From Planctomycetaceae bacterium (lineage in GTDB: Bacteria; Planctomycetota; Planctomycetia; Planctomycetales; Planctomycetaceae), in contig JAWKUA010000018.1 in assembly GCA_041398785.1 (NCBI GenBank), positions 108,511-172,510 on the forward strand: a DNA stretch of 64,000 nt, given 5' to 3'. The translations under genes and the position numbers were made by a program. Position 1 is the first letter of the stretch; each line of letters starts with the position of its first letter. Below the pieces are notes generated by a model that worked only from the letters and a program-made list of their open reading frames with translations, was not told the origin of the DNA and did not search any database. Of the stretch, positions 1 to 7,878 are shown piece by piece.

Positions 1-440
1 GATGGCCCGATCGCCAGATACAGCACCAGGATTCCAAAAATCTGATCCAGACCGAACGCTGCAATCGGATTTCGGTTCGTGTACGACATCACAATCAACA
101 CCGTCAGCCAGGCCGTCCAGCGAGTGAACAGTCCCAGCCAGAAACAGGTCAGCACGGCGATGGACGCAACATGAACTGGAACCTGCCAGGCTTCGGGCAC
201 AAATTTCCAGAACGTAATTGCATAACCGTTGGCGCTCATTCGCCGCAGCGTTTCGATGTCGATCCAGCCGTTATTGCCGAGGAATTCGTCGAACCGCAGT
301 CCCCACACGATGTGTGCGTAGACCAGAATCGCACCGATCCACAGCCGAATGATGCCCAGCGGAGCCGGATCCGCGGCGGAGAACCAGAATCGGTTCCAGG
401 CAGCGTGCAGCCCGCGCCACCAGCGAGCGAGAGCCAGCAT
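1..440 (-). CDS. HTTM-domain membrane protein (partial, 3' end off window)
   Basis: The reading frame runs off the left edge, so only about 146 N-terminal residues are visible. It begins with a WNRFWF motif, then SAADPAPLGIIRLWIGAIL and several hydrophobic segments, including a FTRWTAWLTVLIVMSY stretch and a conserved NRNP tetrapeptide. This is the pattern of the HTTM family (horizontally transferred transmembrane domain, related to vitamin K-dependent gamma-carboxylase), which is abundant in planctomycetes; the substrate is unknown. The ATG at 440 was chosen. An in-frame GTG at 464 would overlap the upstream stop (452-454) by 13 bases and would give translational coupling to the upstream gene. 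Confidence 0.85.
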   Translation of the reverse strand, partial: MLALARWWRGLHAAWNRFWFSAADPAPLGIIRLWIGAILVYAHIVWGLRFDEFLGNNGWIDIETLRRMSANGYAITFWKFVPEAWQVPVHVASIAVLTCFWLGLFTRWTAWLTVLIVMSYTNRNPIAAFGLDQIFGILVLYLAIGP

Positions 441-451
441 TCTTTCGCCGA

Positions 452-991
452 TCAGTTCTCGCACGTGACAGTTTCCAGGGGCTCTTCGAGATAACTTTCC
501 GACGCTTCCAGACCTCCGCCGTCCTGAACGTATTCAACGGTCGGGATCAGATGCACGATTCGGGACAGCGTCACTTCCGAAGCCGATTTCCTTCGGCACA
601 GACAACGGCCATAGGAGCGGATTAGTTCAGTGCGCATCTCTTCCGACACGCTGCTGAGATTCTCGCTGAGCATGAAGTAGCGGTGGTACAGCAGCCGCGG
701 CTGTATGTCGACCGACGGAAAGCGTCCGTCGTCGGTGGTTCCGTCCGATCGCTCGGCGCTCCATGCGATCATGGAACTGGCTCCCGGATTCGGGGCGAAG
801 TAGTGGAATCCGTGATTCAGATTCAGCCCCTGAAGATAGGGCGCGAAGAACCGCCACGTCGACTGCACCGATGTCGAAGACGGCGGTATCGACGCGGCCG
901 CGATGACGACAGCCGAAATGTGGTAAATCAGCCATACGCTGACGACCGCCATCGCCGCCGATGACCAGCGCGGATATTCGTCCGAACTCAT
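452..991 (-). CDS. Conserved membrane protein, HTTM partner
   Basis: A 179-residue protein with one hydrophobic segment near residues 10-32 (AMAVVSVWLIYHISAVVIAA) followed by a soluble domain containing APNPGASSMIAW and RYFMLSENL. The start is the ATG at 991, preceded at good spacing by AGGAA; an upstream in-frame ATG at 1099 lacks this signal. The gene sits directly upstream of the HTTM gene, almost overlapping it. Planctomycete genomes often pair HTTM proteins with a small hypothetical protein of this kind, so the two probably act together in the membrane. No enzymatic motif is visible. Confidence 0.75.
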   Translation of the reverse strand: MSSDEYPRWSSAAMAVVSVWLIYHISAVVIAAASIPPSSTSVQSTWRFFAPYLQGLNLNHGFHYFAPNPGASSMIAWSAERSDGTTDDGRFPSVDIQPRLLYHRYFMLSENLSSVSEEMRTELIRSYGRCLCRRKSASEVTLSRIVHLIPTVEYVQDGGGLEASESYLEEPLETVTCEN

Positions 992-1142
992 GATTGTCAG
1001 TTCCTGGCAGTTGCCGCCGCCTGCGGCCGCGTGTCGCAATAAGGTGCGTTTCGATCGAATGTCGTCATTGACATGCAACGCGACGAGCGGGATATCCAAT
1101 TGCCGATTGTTATCGCATCTTCGTCAGGACTCAAACGGCGAA

Positions 1143-1171
1143 AAGCCCGGCTTTTCAAAAAAGCCGGGCTT
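1143..1171 (-). terminator. Rho-independent terminator
   Basis: A 13-bp perfect stem (AAGCCCGGCTTTT with its complement) encloses a 3-base loop. Read on the minus strand it ends in a T run and lies 43 bases past the stop of the TIGR03000 gene, so it terminates that transcript and isolates it from the downstream HTTM pair. The A/T ends of the stem would also let it work on the other strand. Confidence 0.8.
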
Positions 1172-1213
1172 CCGGTTGTGGCACGGGATTCTGATTGCTG
1201 AGCGGCAGGTCGC

Positions 1214-1942
1214 TCAGGATTCTCCTCCGTCATCACCTCCGCCGTCTGCTCCCTTGTCGGCGTCTGCATCGTTGGTGGCGGCCCCGTCGTCCGCAGCCGG
1301 AGCGGCTTTGTCGATCGTAATTTCGTCGCCGACGGAAACGTTCAGCTCAACCGTTTCACCGGCCTTCAGTGTCTGTTCCGATTCCTTGCTGAGCACGTCC
1401 GCGTCGCCGGCCACGACAATCTTTACGACGTATTTGTAGGTCTTGTCCGGTTTGGGAACCGGAATCAGGTAGCTGCGAGTCAGTCCTTCGGTCGTCATTT
1501 TCTTCTTGCCGAGATACACGACCACGGCTTCGTCGGGCACGTTCAGGATGATCCGGGCGTGTTGATCGTCGAGCGGTCGCAGCATCCCCTGGCTAAGCGG
1601 AAATCCTCCTGCCGATCCATAGGAACCACCCGCCGAACCGAATGATCCTCCAGCCGATCCGAACGAACCTCCGGCTGATCCGAAGCAACCTCCTTCACCG
1701 CCGAACGAACCTCCGGAAGAGCCGAACGAACTGCCGGTGGGCAGAAATTCTCCGCCGGCTGATCCAAACGAACCGCCCGCCGAACCGAACGATCCTCCCG
1801 CTGAACCGAATGAGCCGCCATGAGATGAAGAAAACTCAACGGGTTGCGGGCTGCAGTTGCAGTCAACCTGAGCGTTCGCCGGCGCGACACCGAGAGACAA
1901 CAGGGCAACCGCGGGCAGCAGTCTTCCAATGCGAATCAACAT
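1214..1942 (-). CDS. Secreted Gly/Ser repeat protein with TIGR03000 domain
   Basis: A 242-residue protein. Residues 1-24 (MLIRIGRLLPAVALLSLG, ending ANAQ) form a signal peptide. Residues about 40-110 consist of near-tandem heptads of the type GGSFGSA (about ten copies, some changed to GEFLPTG, GCFGSA or GSYGSA). The C-terminal part from about residue 125 (RIILNVPDEAVVVYLGKKKM, then SYLIPVPKPDKTYKYVVKI) matches the planctomycete TIGR03000 domain. An acidic Ala/Asp/Gly tail follows. The ATG at 1942 has AAAGG upstream; the open frame above it is not convincing. The protein is probably exported or surface located. Its function is unknown. Confidence 0.82.
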   Translation of the reverse strand: MLIRIGRLLPAVALLSLGVAPANAQVDCNCSPQPVEFSSSHGGSFGSAGGSFGSAGGSFGSAGGEFLPTGSSFGSSGGSFGGEGGCFGSAGGSFGSAGGSFGSAGGSYGSAGGFPLSQGMLRPLDDQHARIILNVPDEAVVVYLGKKKMTTEGLTRSYLIPVPKPDKTYKYVVKIVVAGDADVLSKESEQTLKAGETVELNVSVGDEITIDKAAPAADDGAATNDADADKGADGGGDDGGES

Positions 1943-2271
1943 GATTTGTGGCCTTTCAGAGCACGACGACACGACGGAGACCTCCAGGGTCCGCGAAGCC
2001 CGCGGCCGAGCCGAATGGCGCCGGTCCGGGATTCCTGGGATCGCTTCACAGACGCGTGAAACAGGACGGTTCGCATCAGTAACGCAACCGCCAATCGATT
2101 CTGCCAGAAACATTGAGGGCTCGCCGCAGAAAACTTCGCAATCGACTTCGACATTCGGCAACTTCTGTACACGCACGACCCGTGGGCAAACCCTCGCGGA
2201 CGATCGGAAAGTAGCGGCCCGGTAAGTTCTGTGGCCATGCCGATGGACGGCACCGCACTTCGCCGCAGCGA
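1943..2271. other. Spacer without recognised gene
   Basis: Holds the upstream region of the TIGR03000 gene and the 3' flank of the DUF2809 gene. Frames open here are shadows with no recognisable domain. No clear promoter, hairpin or RNA gene was seen. Confidence 0.5.
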
Positions 2272-2673
2272 TCATCTGCGAATTCGGATCGCGGTGTCCG
2301 CCGCCACGCCGGCAAGGACTCCCGCCGAATAGCAGATCAAATCCGTCCAGAGGAATCCGATGCCAAGCACCAGGCCGCCGAACGTTGTGTGCCGCAGTGC
2401 GTCGATCCACGGCGCGTGATAGAGCTGACTGAATTCAATCGCGAACGCGAATCCGATCGCCGCCAGTCCGCGACGCGTTGCGGGAGCGTTCGGCATCAGA
2501 AGACTGACGCCCAGAAACACCATCAGTGCCCACAACGTGTCGCCGGCAAACTCCGCCACAAAAGCGGGAAGTTGATCACGGTACCGTCGCGAAGCAAGTC
2601 CCGCCGCGATCACCACAAACATGCAGCCGCCGTAGGTCAGACGCAATCGCGATAAGCGCATCTCATAGCTCAT
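2272..2673 (-). CDS. DUF2809 family membrane protein
   Basis: A 133-residue protein with about four hydrophobic segments. The blocks GDTLWALMVFLGVSLL, EFSQLYHAPWIDALR and LGIGFLWTDLICYSAGV are characteristic of the DUF2809 family of small integral membrane proteins. Length matches the family (about 120-140 residues). Its role is unknown. It stands alone on the minus strand, divergent from the following formylglycine-generating-enzyme-like gene. Confidence 0.88.
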   Translation of the reverse strand: MSYEMRLSRLRLTYGGCMFVVIAAGLASRRYRDQLPAFVAEFAGDTLWALMVFLGVSLLMPNAPATRRGLAAIGFAFAIEFSQLYHAPWIDALRHTTFGGLVLGIGFLWTDLICYSAGVLAGVAADTAIRIRR

Positions 2674-2916
2674 CCGGATTCAAAATGAAGGCGGTTAGTC
2701 TCGTGCAGCGTGTTTTGGGCCGACTGCGGGAACCGACCGCCATAGGTGCAGCTCACGCCAGTCGGAGTCTGTGCGCTCAACGCGCTTCCTGGCGATTGGC
2801 GGCACTTGCGCCGACGGATTGACACGCATCCGCTGCACTGTCATCAATCGTCCCGGGAAGTTGAAGCCGCCAGGCCATAATGTCAGAGTCCCGGTACCGT
2901 TTTCGGATGCAACCGC

Positions 2917-3732
2917 ATGAAAAGAATCGTCTGCCTCTTGCTGTTTGTGCAATGTGTAATGCCACCGATCGATGCAGCACAAGACCCGCGAGATACGCGC
3001 GCGCCTTCGGCGGATCGACAGGATGTCTTGAAGCGGTTTGTCGATGAGTGCGTCACGATTACTCCCGGCACGGCTCCGTTTCCGCCGTTGAATTCGGGTG
3101 ACGGCACCGGCGCAGCACAGCCGTTTCGAATCGCGAAATATGAAACGACTCAGGAACTGTATCAGGCCGTGACCGGTGCGAATCCCAGTCGCTGGAAGGG
3201 ACCTCGCAATTCGGTGGAGACCGTCAGTTGGCTGGAGGCCACCGCATTTTGCCGGCAACTGACTGCGCTGCTGCACGCCGCCGATCTGATTTCGAAGGAC
3301 GAAAGCGTCCGACTGCCGACGTCAGCCGAATGGGAATACTGTTGCCGGGCAGGGACCGACACGCAGTATTCCTTCGGTGACGCTGCGATCGACAGCGGGA
3401 CATCGGTGATCGATCAGTTTGCGTGGCATACCGGCAATGCCGCCGGCAACGATCCCGCCGTGGGAGTTCTGCGGCCGAACGCGTGGGATCTGTATGACGT
3501 TCATGGGTACCTCTGGGAATACACGTCGGATCAGTGGCAGCCAGATGCGGTTTCCTCGGATGCTGATGCAATTCCGATACGCACGATGCACGGCGGATCG
3601 TGGCGGGACCATCACCTGCTGCTGAGCTCGTCTTCAAAACTGCCGGTACCTGAATACGCATCCGGAGACGCGATCGGGTTTCGCTGTGTGATCGCCAAAA
3701 AGCCCCTTGAAAAGGAAACTCGCAGGCGCTAG
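2917..3732 (+). CDS. SUMF1/EgtB-type formylglycine-generating-enzyme-like protein
   Basis: A 271-residue protein with a signal peptide (residues 1-21, MKRIVCLLLFVQCVMPPIDA). From about residue 65 it carries the sulfatase-modifying-factor fold: YETTQELYQAVTGANPSRW, RLPTSAEWEYCCRAGT near residue 130, NAWDLYDVHGYLWEYTSD, HGGSW and the terminal GFRC. The cysteine pair that makes true formylglycine-generating enzymes catalytic is not apparent, so oxidase activity on sulfatases is doubtful. Planctomycetes have many such exported relatives of unclear role. It is transcribed alone. Confidence 0.85.
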   Translation: MKRIVCLLLFVQCVMPPIDAAQDPRDTRAPSADRQDVLKRFVDECVTITPGTAPFPPLNSGDGTGAAQPFRIAKYETTQELYQAVTGANPSRWKGPRNSVETVSWLEATAFCRQLTALLHAADLISKDESVRLPTSAEWEYCCRAGTDTQYSFGDAAIDSGTSVIDQFAWHTGNAAGNDPAVGVLRPNAWDLYDVHGYLWEYTSDQWQPDAVSSDADAIPIRTMHGGSWRDHHLLLSSSSKLPVPEYASGDAIGFRCVIAKKPLEKETRRR

Positions 3733-3853
3733 CGAAGCGGATTGCGTTTGGATATGCTTTTTTCACGGACAAACATGATGAATCGATCGGTGTTACCGGG
3801 TGACCGACGTCAGGACGCGGCGACCCGCGAACTCTGATCAGGACGACGCGACA

Positions 3854-5695
3854 ATGACAACCGATGAACAGCGTCCCCAGGACGCGCAGCAGACGTCGAC
3901 GACCACCACCGATGATTCCGTCGATACGCAGCCGAATCCCGAACAGACGTTTGTGCTGTCGACGAATGACTCCGGCGTGAAGGAGTCTCTTCCGCCGGAA
4001 GTCAACGCGGAAGTGCCGGTTGCCGATTCCGACGCGTCTGGTCGTGAAGGCGAAGCGGGCAGTACATCGGTCGTTGGCGAAATGCCGGTATCATCGCAGC
4101 CGGAGACCGGGATCGTGTCCGAAGTCTCGAACACCGCACCAGTTTCGCAGCCGGCCGACGTCCAGCAATCGTTATCAGCGTCGCCGGTGGTGCCCGCGGA
4201 GACACCGGTCGACTCGGTTCCATCAGCCGATGTTGTCGATGCCGCGCTGCAGACATCGGTCGAAACCGGAGGACTTCAGGACACAGCGCGATCCGCCGAC
4301 CGTCTTCGCGAAAAGCTGGGTGTGCGCAGCGACGAGAAGGCGCGGGGCAGCGAAGATGTGAAGTCGCAGCGCCCGGAGACGCCGACTTACGAAGGGCCGA
4401 TCGACATTCCGGCAGCCGACGAACTCGACGCTTCGATCGAAGAGCAAATCAACGCGGCCATGACGGGCGAACCGGCTGAAGCACCGGCGGCAGTTCCTTT
4501 AGAACCGGTGGCGGCTGCCGACGGTGGCGAACAGCAGTCCGGTGGTCCCGCCGTGACGGACGATGAGGTGCAGATCGGCTCGAAGGTCAGGGGTGTCGTC
4601 CAGCAGATTCATCATGACGACGTGTTTCTTGACGCGGGACTGCGCAGCAGTCTGCTTGTTTCGCTGAAGCAGTTTCCCGATGGAAAGCCGCCGGCCGCAG
4701 GCGACCAACTGGAAGTCGTTATCGATTCGATTGACGGCGACGGTTTGCTGCGGGCTCGGCTGCCTCGCGCGAAGCACAAGGCAAGCGGCGACTGGAGTGC
4801 TCTGGCGACCGGTCAGGTTGTTGACTGCATTGTGACGGGCACCAACAAGGGCGGACTTCAGGTCACGGTCAGTAACCTGAAGGGCTTTCTTCCGGCCAGT
4901 CAGGTCGATCTGGGCTACGTCAGCAACCTGGAAAGTTTTGTCGGCCAGAAGCTGACCGTGCAGGTCACGGAAGTGAATCCCCGCAAGCGAAATCTTGTCG
5001 TCAGCCGCAGAGTCCTGCTGCAGGCGGAACGCGAAGAAGCCGAAGGCGAACTCTGGAAGACCCTGGAAGTCGGCCAGGAAATGGAAGGCACCGTCAAGAC
5101 AATCAAGAACTACGGAGCATTCGTCAGTCTTGGAGCGATCGACGGATTTCTGCACATCGGCGAAATGTCATGGTCGCGGATCAATCATCCCAACGATGTC
5201 CTGAGGGAAGGCCAGGAGATTCAGGTCAAGATTCTGAAACTGGATGAAGAGAAGAAGCGCATCAGCCTTGGCATGAAGCAACTCGTGCAGAATCCCTGGC
5301 AAAGCGCTTCGGAGAAATACGCTTCCGAAAGAATCGTTTCGGGCCGCATTAGCCGGATCGCCGATTTCGGAGCATTTGTGGAGCTGGAACCGGGCATTGA
5401 AGGCATGGTGCACATCAGCGAACTCGCATGGCGGCGCGTCGGCAGCGTCAAGGAAGTGCTGTCAGAAGGTGAGACGCATGACTTCAAGGTCATCGAAGTC
5501 GATCCGAAACGCAAACGCGTGTCGTTGTCACTGAAGGCTCTCGAACAGCGGCCGGAATCTGAAAAGCCGGACCGGGAGTCTGCTCCGGAAGAAAGTGCCC
5601 CGCCACGGCGCAAGCCCAGCTCCGATCTGCGCGGCGGGACCGGTATCCAGGGCCAGGGCAGCGGCCTCTTTGGGAATCCGTCGGACTTTTCCTGA
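3854..5695 (+). CDS. rpsA: S1 RNA-binding protein, ribosomal protein S1-like
   Basis: About 613 residues. The first 235 are acidic, low complexity and rich in Ser, Pro and Val. Four S1 (OB-fold) repeats follow, near residues 237, 315, 400 and 485. The last two are classic: KTIKNYGAFVSLGAIDGFLH and ISRIADFGAFVELEPGIEGM, each ending in a KRxSLxxK-type strand. The ATG at 3854 with AGGA ten bases upstream is preferred over the GTG at 3800. Bacterial S1 has four to six repeats, so it may be the ribosomal mRNA-binding protein or a paralogue. The long acidic leader is unusual. The next gene starts 11 bases after the stop. Confidence 0.8.
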   Translation: MTTDEQRPQDAQQTSTTTTDDSVDTQPNPEQTFVLSTNDSGVKESLPPEVNAEVPVADSDASGREGEAGSTSVVGEMPVSSQPETGIVSEVSNTAPVSQPADVQQSLSASPVVPAETPVDSVPSADVVDAALQTSVETGGLQDTARSADRLREKLGVRSDEKARGSEDVKSQRPETPTYEGPIDIPAADELDASIEEQINAAMTGEPAEAPAAVPLEPVAAADGGEQQSGGPAVTDDEVQIGSKVRGVVQQIHHDDVFLDAGLRSSLLVSLKQFPDGKPPAAGDQLEVVIDSIDGDGLLRARLPRAKHKASGDWSALATGQVVDCIVTGTNKGGLQVTVSNLKGFLPASQVDLGYVSNLESFVGQKLTVQVTEVNPRKRNLVVSRRVLLQAEREEAEGELWKTLEVGQEMEGTVKTIKNYGAFVSLGAIDGFLHIGEMSWSRINHPNDVLREGQEIQVKILKLDEEKKRISLGMKQLVQNPWQSASEKYASERIVSGRISRIADFGAFVELEPGIEGMVHISELAWRRVGSVKEVLSEGETHDFKVIEVDPKRKRVSLSLKALEQRPESEKPDRESAPEESAPPRRKPSSDLRGGTGIQGQGSGLFGNPSDFS

Positions 5696-5706
5696 AGTTC
5701 AATTCC

Positions 5707-6690
5707 GTGGATGTGCTGACGTTATCCGACTTCGAATTGCTGGAGGAACTGCACGCCACGGAGCAGTTCACCGTGTTTCACGCTACGCAGCCAGGCTCCG
5801 GACGAGACGTGCGCGTAACGGTCTTTGACCGCGGTCTGTCAGATATCCCGCAGTTCCGCGCTGCGTTTCGCAAGGATTGCGGCCGGCTGGAGCATCTGCA
5901 CCACGACACGGTCCTTCAGTACCTCGGCCACGGTGAAGCGGACGGCGCGCTGTTTTACTTCAGCGAGTATCCCGGCGGCCTGACACTGACACAGCGGCTG
6001 GAGCGAGGACAGCAGTTTTCCTGGGACGAAATTGCCGATCTGGGATGGCAGATCGCCTCAGCTTTGCAATTTGCACACAATCTTGGCATCAGTCATTCCG
6101 GCCTGACGACAGACTCCGTGCTGGTCAGTGATGTGGTGCGGGTCAAAGTCGCCGACTTTGGCGTTTCCCGATGGATCGACAGTGCGGACGACAGACTCGA
6201 AAAGCATACCGAAGCGGACTGGCTGAACTCGCAGGCTGCGGACTTAACAGCTTTCGGCGAAATCCTGGAAGCTCTGTCCGGCGCACGCGATTCTAGTCCG
6301 GACGACTCGGTGGATGACGACTGTTCAGGAGCGACAGTACAATCGGAAATCCATCGCCTCGCGAATGATCTGAAATCGCCCGGCGGTTCGCGGTTCCCGG
6401 CGACTGCCCGTGAAGTGCAGGGCCGACTGGGCAATCTGCTGCTGAGTGTCGCGGGCGAATCCATAAGAATTGTCGACCACCGTGCCGGCCAGTCGTACGG
6501 AAAGCGGTCGATTGTCGATGAACTGTTCGATGACGCCGAGACGCTGGATATTGCGCCACCACGTTCCGGCGCGCCGCAGCCTGGTGCCTCAGGCGGAAAG
6601 GAATCACCCGGCTCCTCGGTCGCAGTGGTCATCGCGGCAATTGTCATCGCGACAATTGTCATCACAATCATTCTGTTGACGCGGCAATAG
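5707..6690 (+). CDS. Membrane-anchored pseudokinase
   Basis: A 327-residue protein with a Ser/Thr-kinase-like fold at residues 7-235 and a C-terminal hydrophobic anchor (about 303-325). The kinase landmarks are degraded. The ATP-binding lysine position reads RVTVFDRG, with no Lys. The HRD catalytic loop reads ISHSGLTTDSVLV, so the catalytic Asp is missing. The ADFGVSRW metal-binding motif survives, and the glycine loop is absent. It should therefore be catalytically dead and act as a scaffold or sensor. The start is GTG at 5707, eleven bases after the S1 gene, so the two are probably cotranscribed. Confidence 0.85.
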   Translation: MDVLTLSDFELLEELHATEQFTVFHATQPGSGRDVRVTVFDRGLSDIPQFRAAFRKDCGRLEHLHHDTVLQYLGHGEADGALFYFSEYPGGLTLTQRLERGQQFSWDEIADLGWQIASALQFAHNLGISHSGLTTDSVLVSDVVRVKVADFGVSRWIDSADDRLEKHTEADWLNSQAADLTAFGEILEALSGARDSSPDDSVDDDCSGATVQSEIHRLANDLKSPGGSRFPATAREVQGRLGNLLLSVAGESIRIVDHRAGQSYGKRSIVDELFDDAETLDIAPPRSGAPQPGASGGKESPGSSVAVVIAAIVIATIVITIILLTRQ

Positions 6691-6954
6691 AGGACTCCCC
6701 GAACGGATGACCAGTCAGCCATTTTTCCAAAGTGCCGCATTAACACGCGGGTGCCGTGGCACACGGAGATTCGGGCCGCAACGAAGGCGCTGGTGCCGGA
6801 CGTTTCGACGTCACCGCGAAACGTTCCGCACATCTTCTGTGATCCCGCTGTGTTTCCTCAGCCCCCGATTGACACAATCGACCGGGGCACAATAATCGTT
6901 CGCCTGAACCCCGCCGCAGACTTATGACCGGTGCGCCGCGTCTGGAGCAACAAC

Positions 6955-7806
6955 TTGTCACGTCAGAAGACCAAGTCGAAGAAAAAGAAGAAGCACATTC
7001 CGCTGTATCTGGATGAAGCGGAACGTGACGGACTTCGCAACGCGGCCAGGTTCAATGCTCAATTGATGGACTTTGTTCGAAGTCACGTGGGCGAGGGTGT
7101 CACGACAGAGGAACTTGATCGGCTGGTGCTCGAATACACGCTTGATCACGGCCACACACCAGCGTGCCTGGGGTATCACGGGTACCCCAAAACCATCTGC
7201 ACAAGTATCAACGAAATCGTCTGTCACGGGATTCCCAACGACAATCCGCTGGAATGCGGTGACATCGTGAACGTCGACCTCACGACGATCGTCGACGGCT
7301 GGTTTGGTGATCAGTCGGAAACGTTCATGATCGGCGACGTGACGCCCGCGGCGATGAGGCTTGTGCAGACAACCTTCGACGCAATGTGGCACGGCATCCG
7401 TTCGCTGCGGCCCGACTGCACAGTGACACAAATCGGGCGGGCCATTCAGTCATATGCCCAGCAGCGGGGATACTCGGTTGTGCGGGAGTACCAGGGACAC
7501 GGAATTGGCCGGGATTTTCACCAGGACCCCGGCATTCCGCATTTCCCGGCTCTGACGTCGAATCGCGACGTGCTGCGTCCGGGCACGTGTTTCACGATTG
7601 AACCCATGCTGAATATCGGCGGCTGGAAGACAAGGCTCGACAAACGCGACGGCTGGACGGTTCGAACAATGGACGGTTCGCTGTCGGCTCAGTTCGAACA
7701 CACGATCCTGATGACGGAGACAGGTCCGGAAGTTCTGACACTGACGGAAAACGGACCGCAGGAAGGCCACGTCTTCGGGCTCGTTGAAACTCGCGTTCTG
7801 GATTGA
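6955..7806 (+). CDS. map: Methionine aminopeptidase, type I
   Basis: Removes the initiator methionine from nascent proteins in the cytosol. The 283-residue product has a Lys-rich N-terminal tail followed by the pita-bread fold. The five metal ligands are visible in VDLTT, DGWFGDQSETF, YQGHGIGRDFH, FTIEPML and QFEHTIL. The TTG at 6955 is preferred because GGAG lies seven bases upstream; an in-frame GTG at 6931 has no such signal. The Lys tail resembles the ribosome-contacting extensions of some MetAP-I enzymes, although the SH3-binding zinc motif is absent. It is monocistronic. Confidence 0.95.
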   Translation: MSRQKTKSKKKKKHIPLYLDEAERDGLRNAARFNAQLMDFVRSHVGEGVTTEELDRLVLEYTLDHGHTPACLGYHGYPKTICTSINEIVCHGIPNDNPLECGDIVNVDLTTIVDGWFGDQSETFMIGDVTPAAMRLVQTTFDAMWHGIRSLRPDCTVTQIGRAIQSYAQQRGYSVVREYQGHGIGRDFHQDPGIPHFPALTSNRDVLRPGTCFTIEPMLNIGGWKTRLDKRDGWTVRTMDGSLSAQFEHTILMTETGPEVLTLTENGPQEGHVFGLVETRVLD

Positions 7807-7878
7807 CCGGCCGTTCCGCGAATCCACACGCGCACGATTGGCCAGTCGCGATGCCTTCGCGGACGCGCTGGCGAACAG

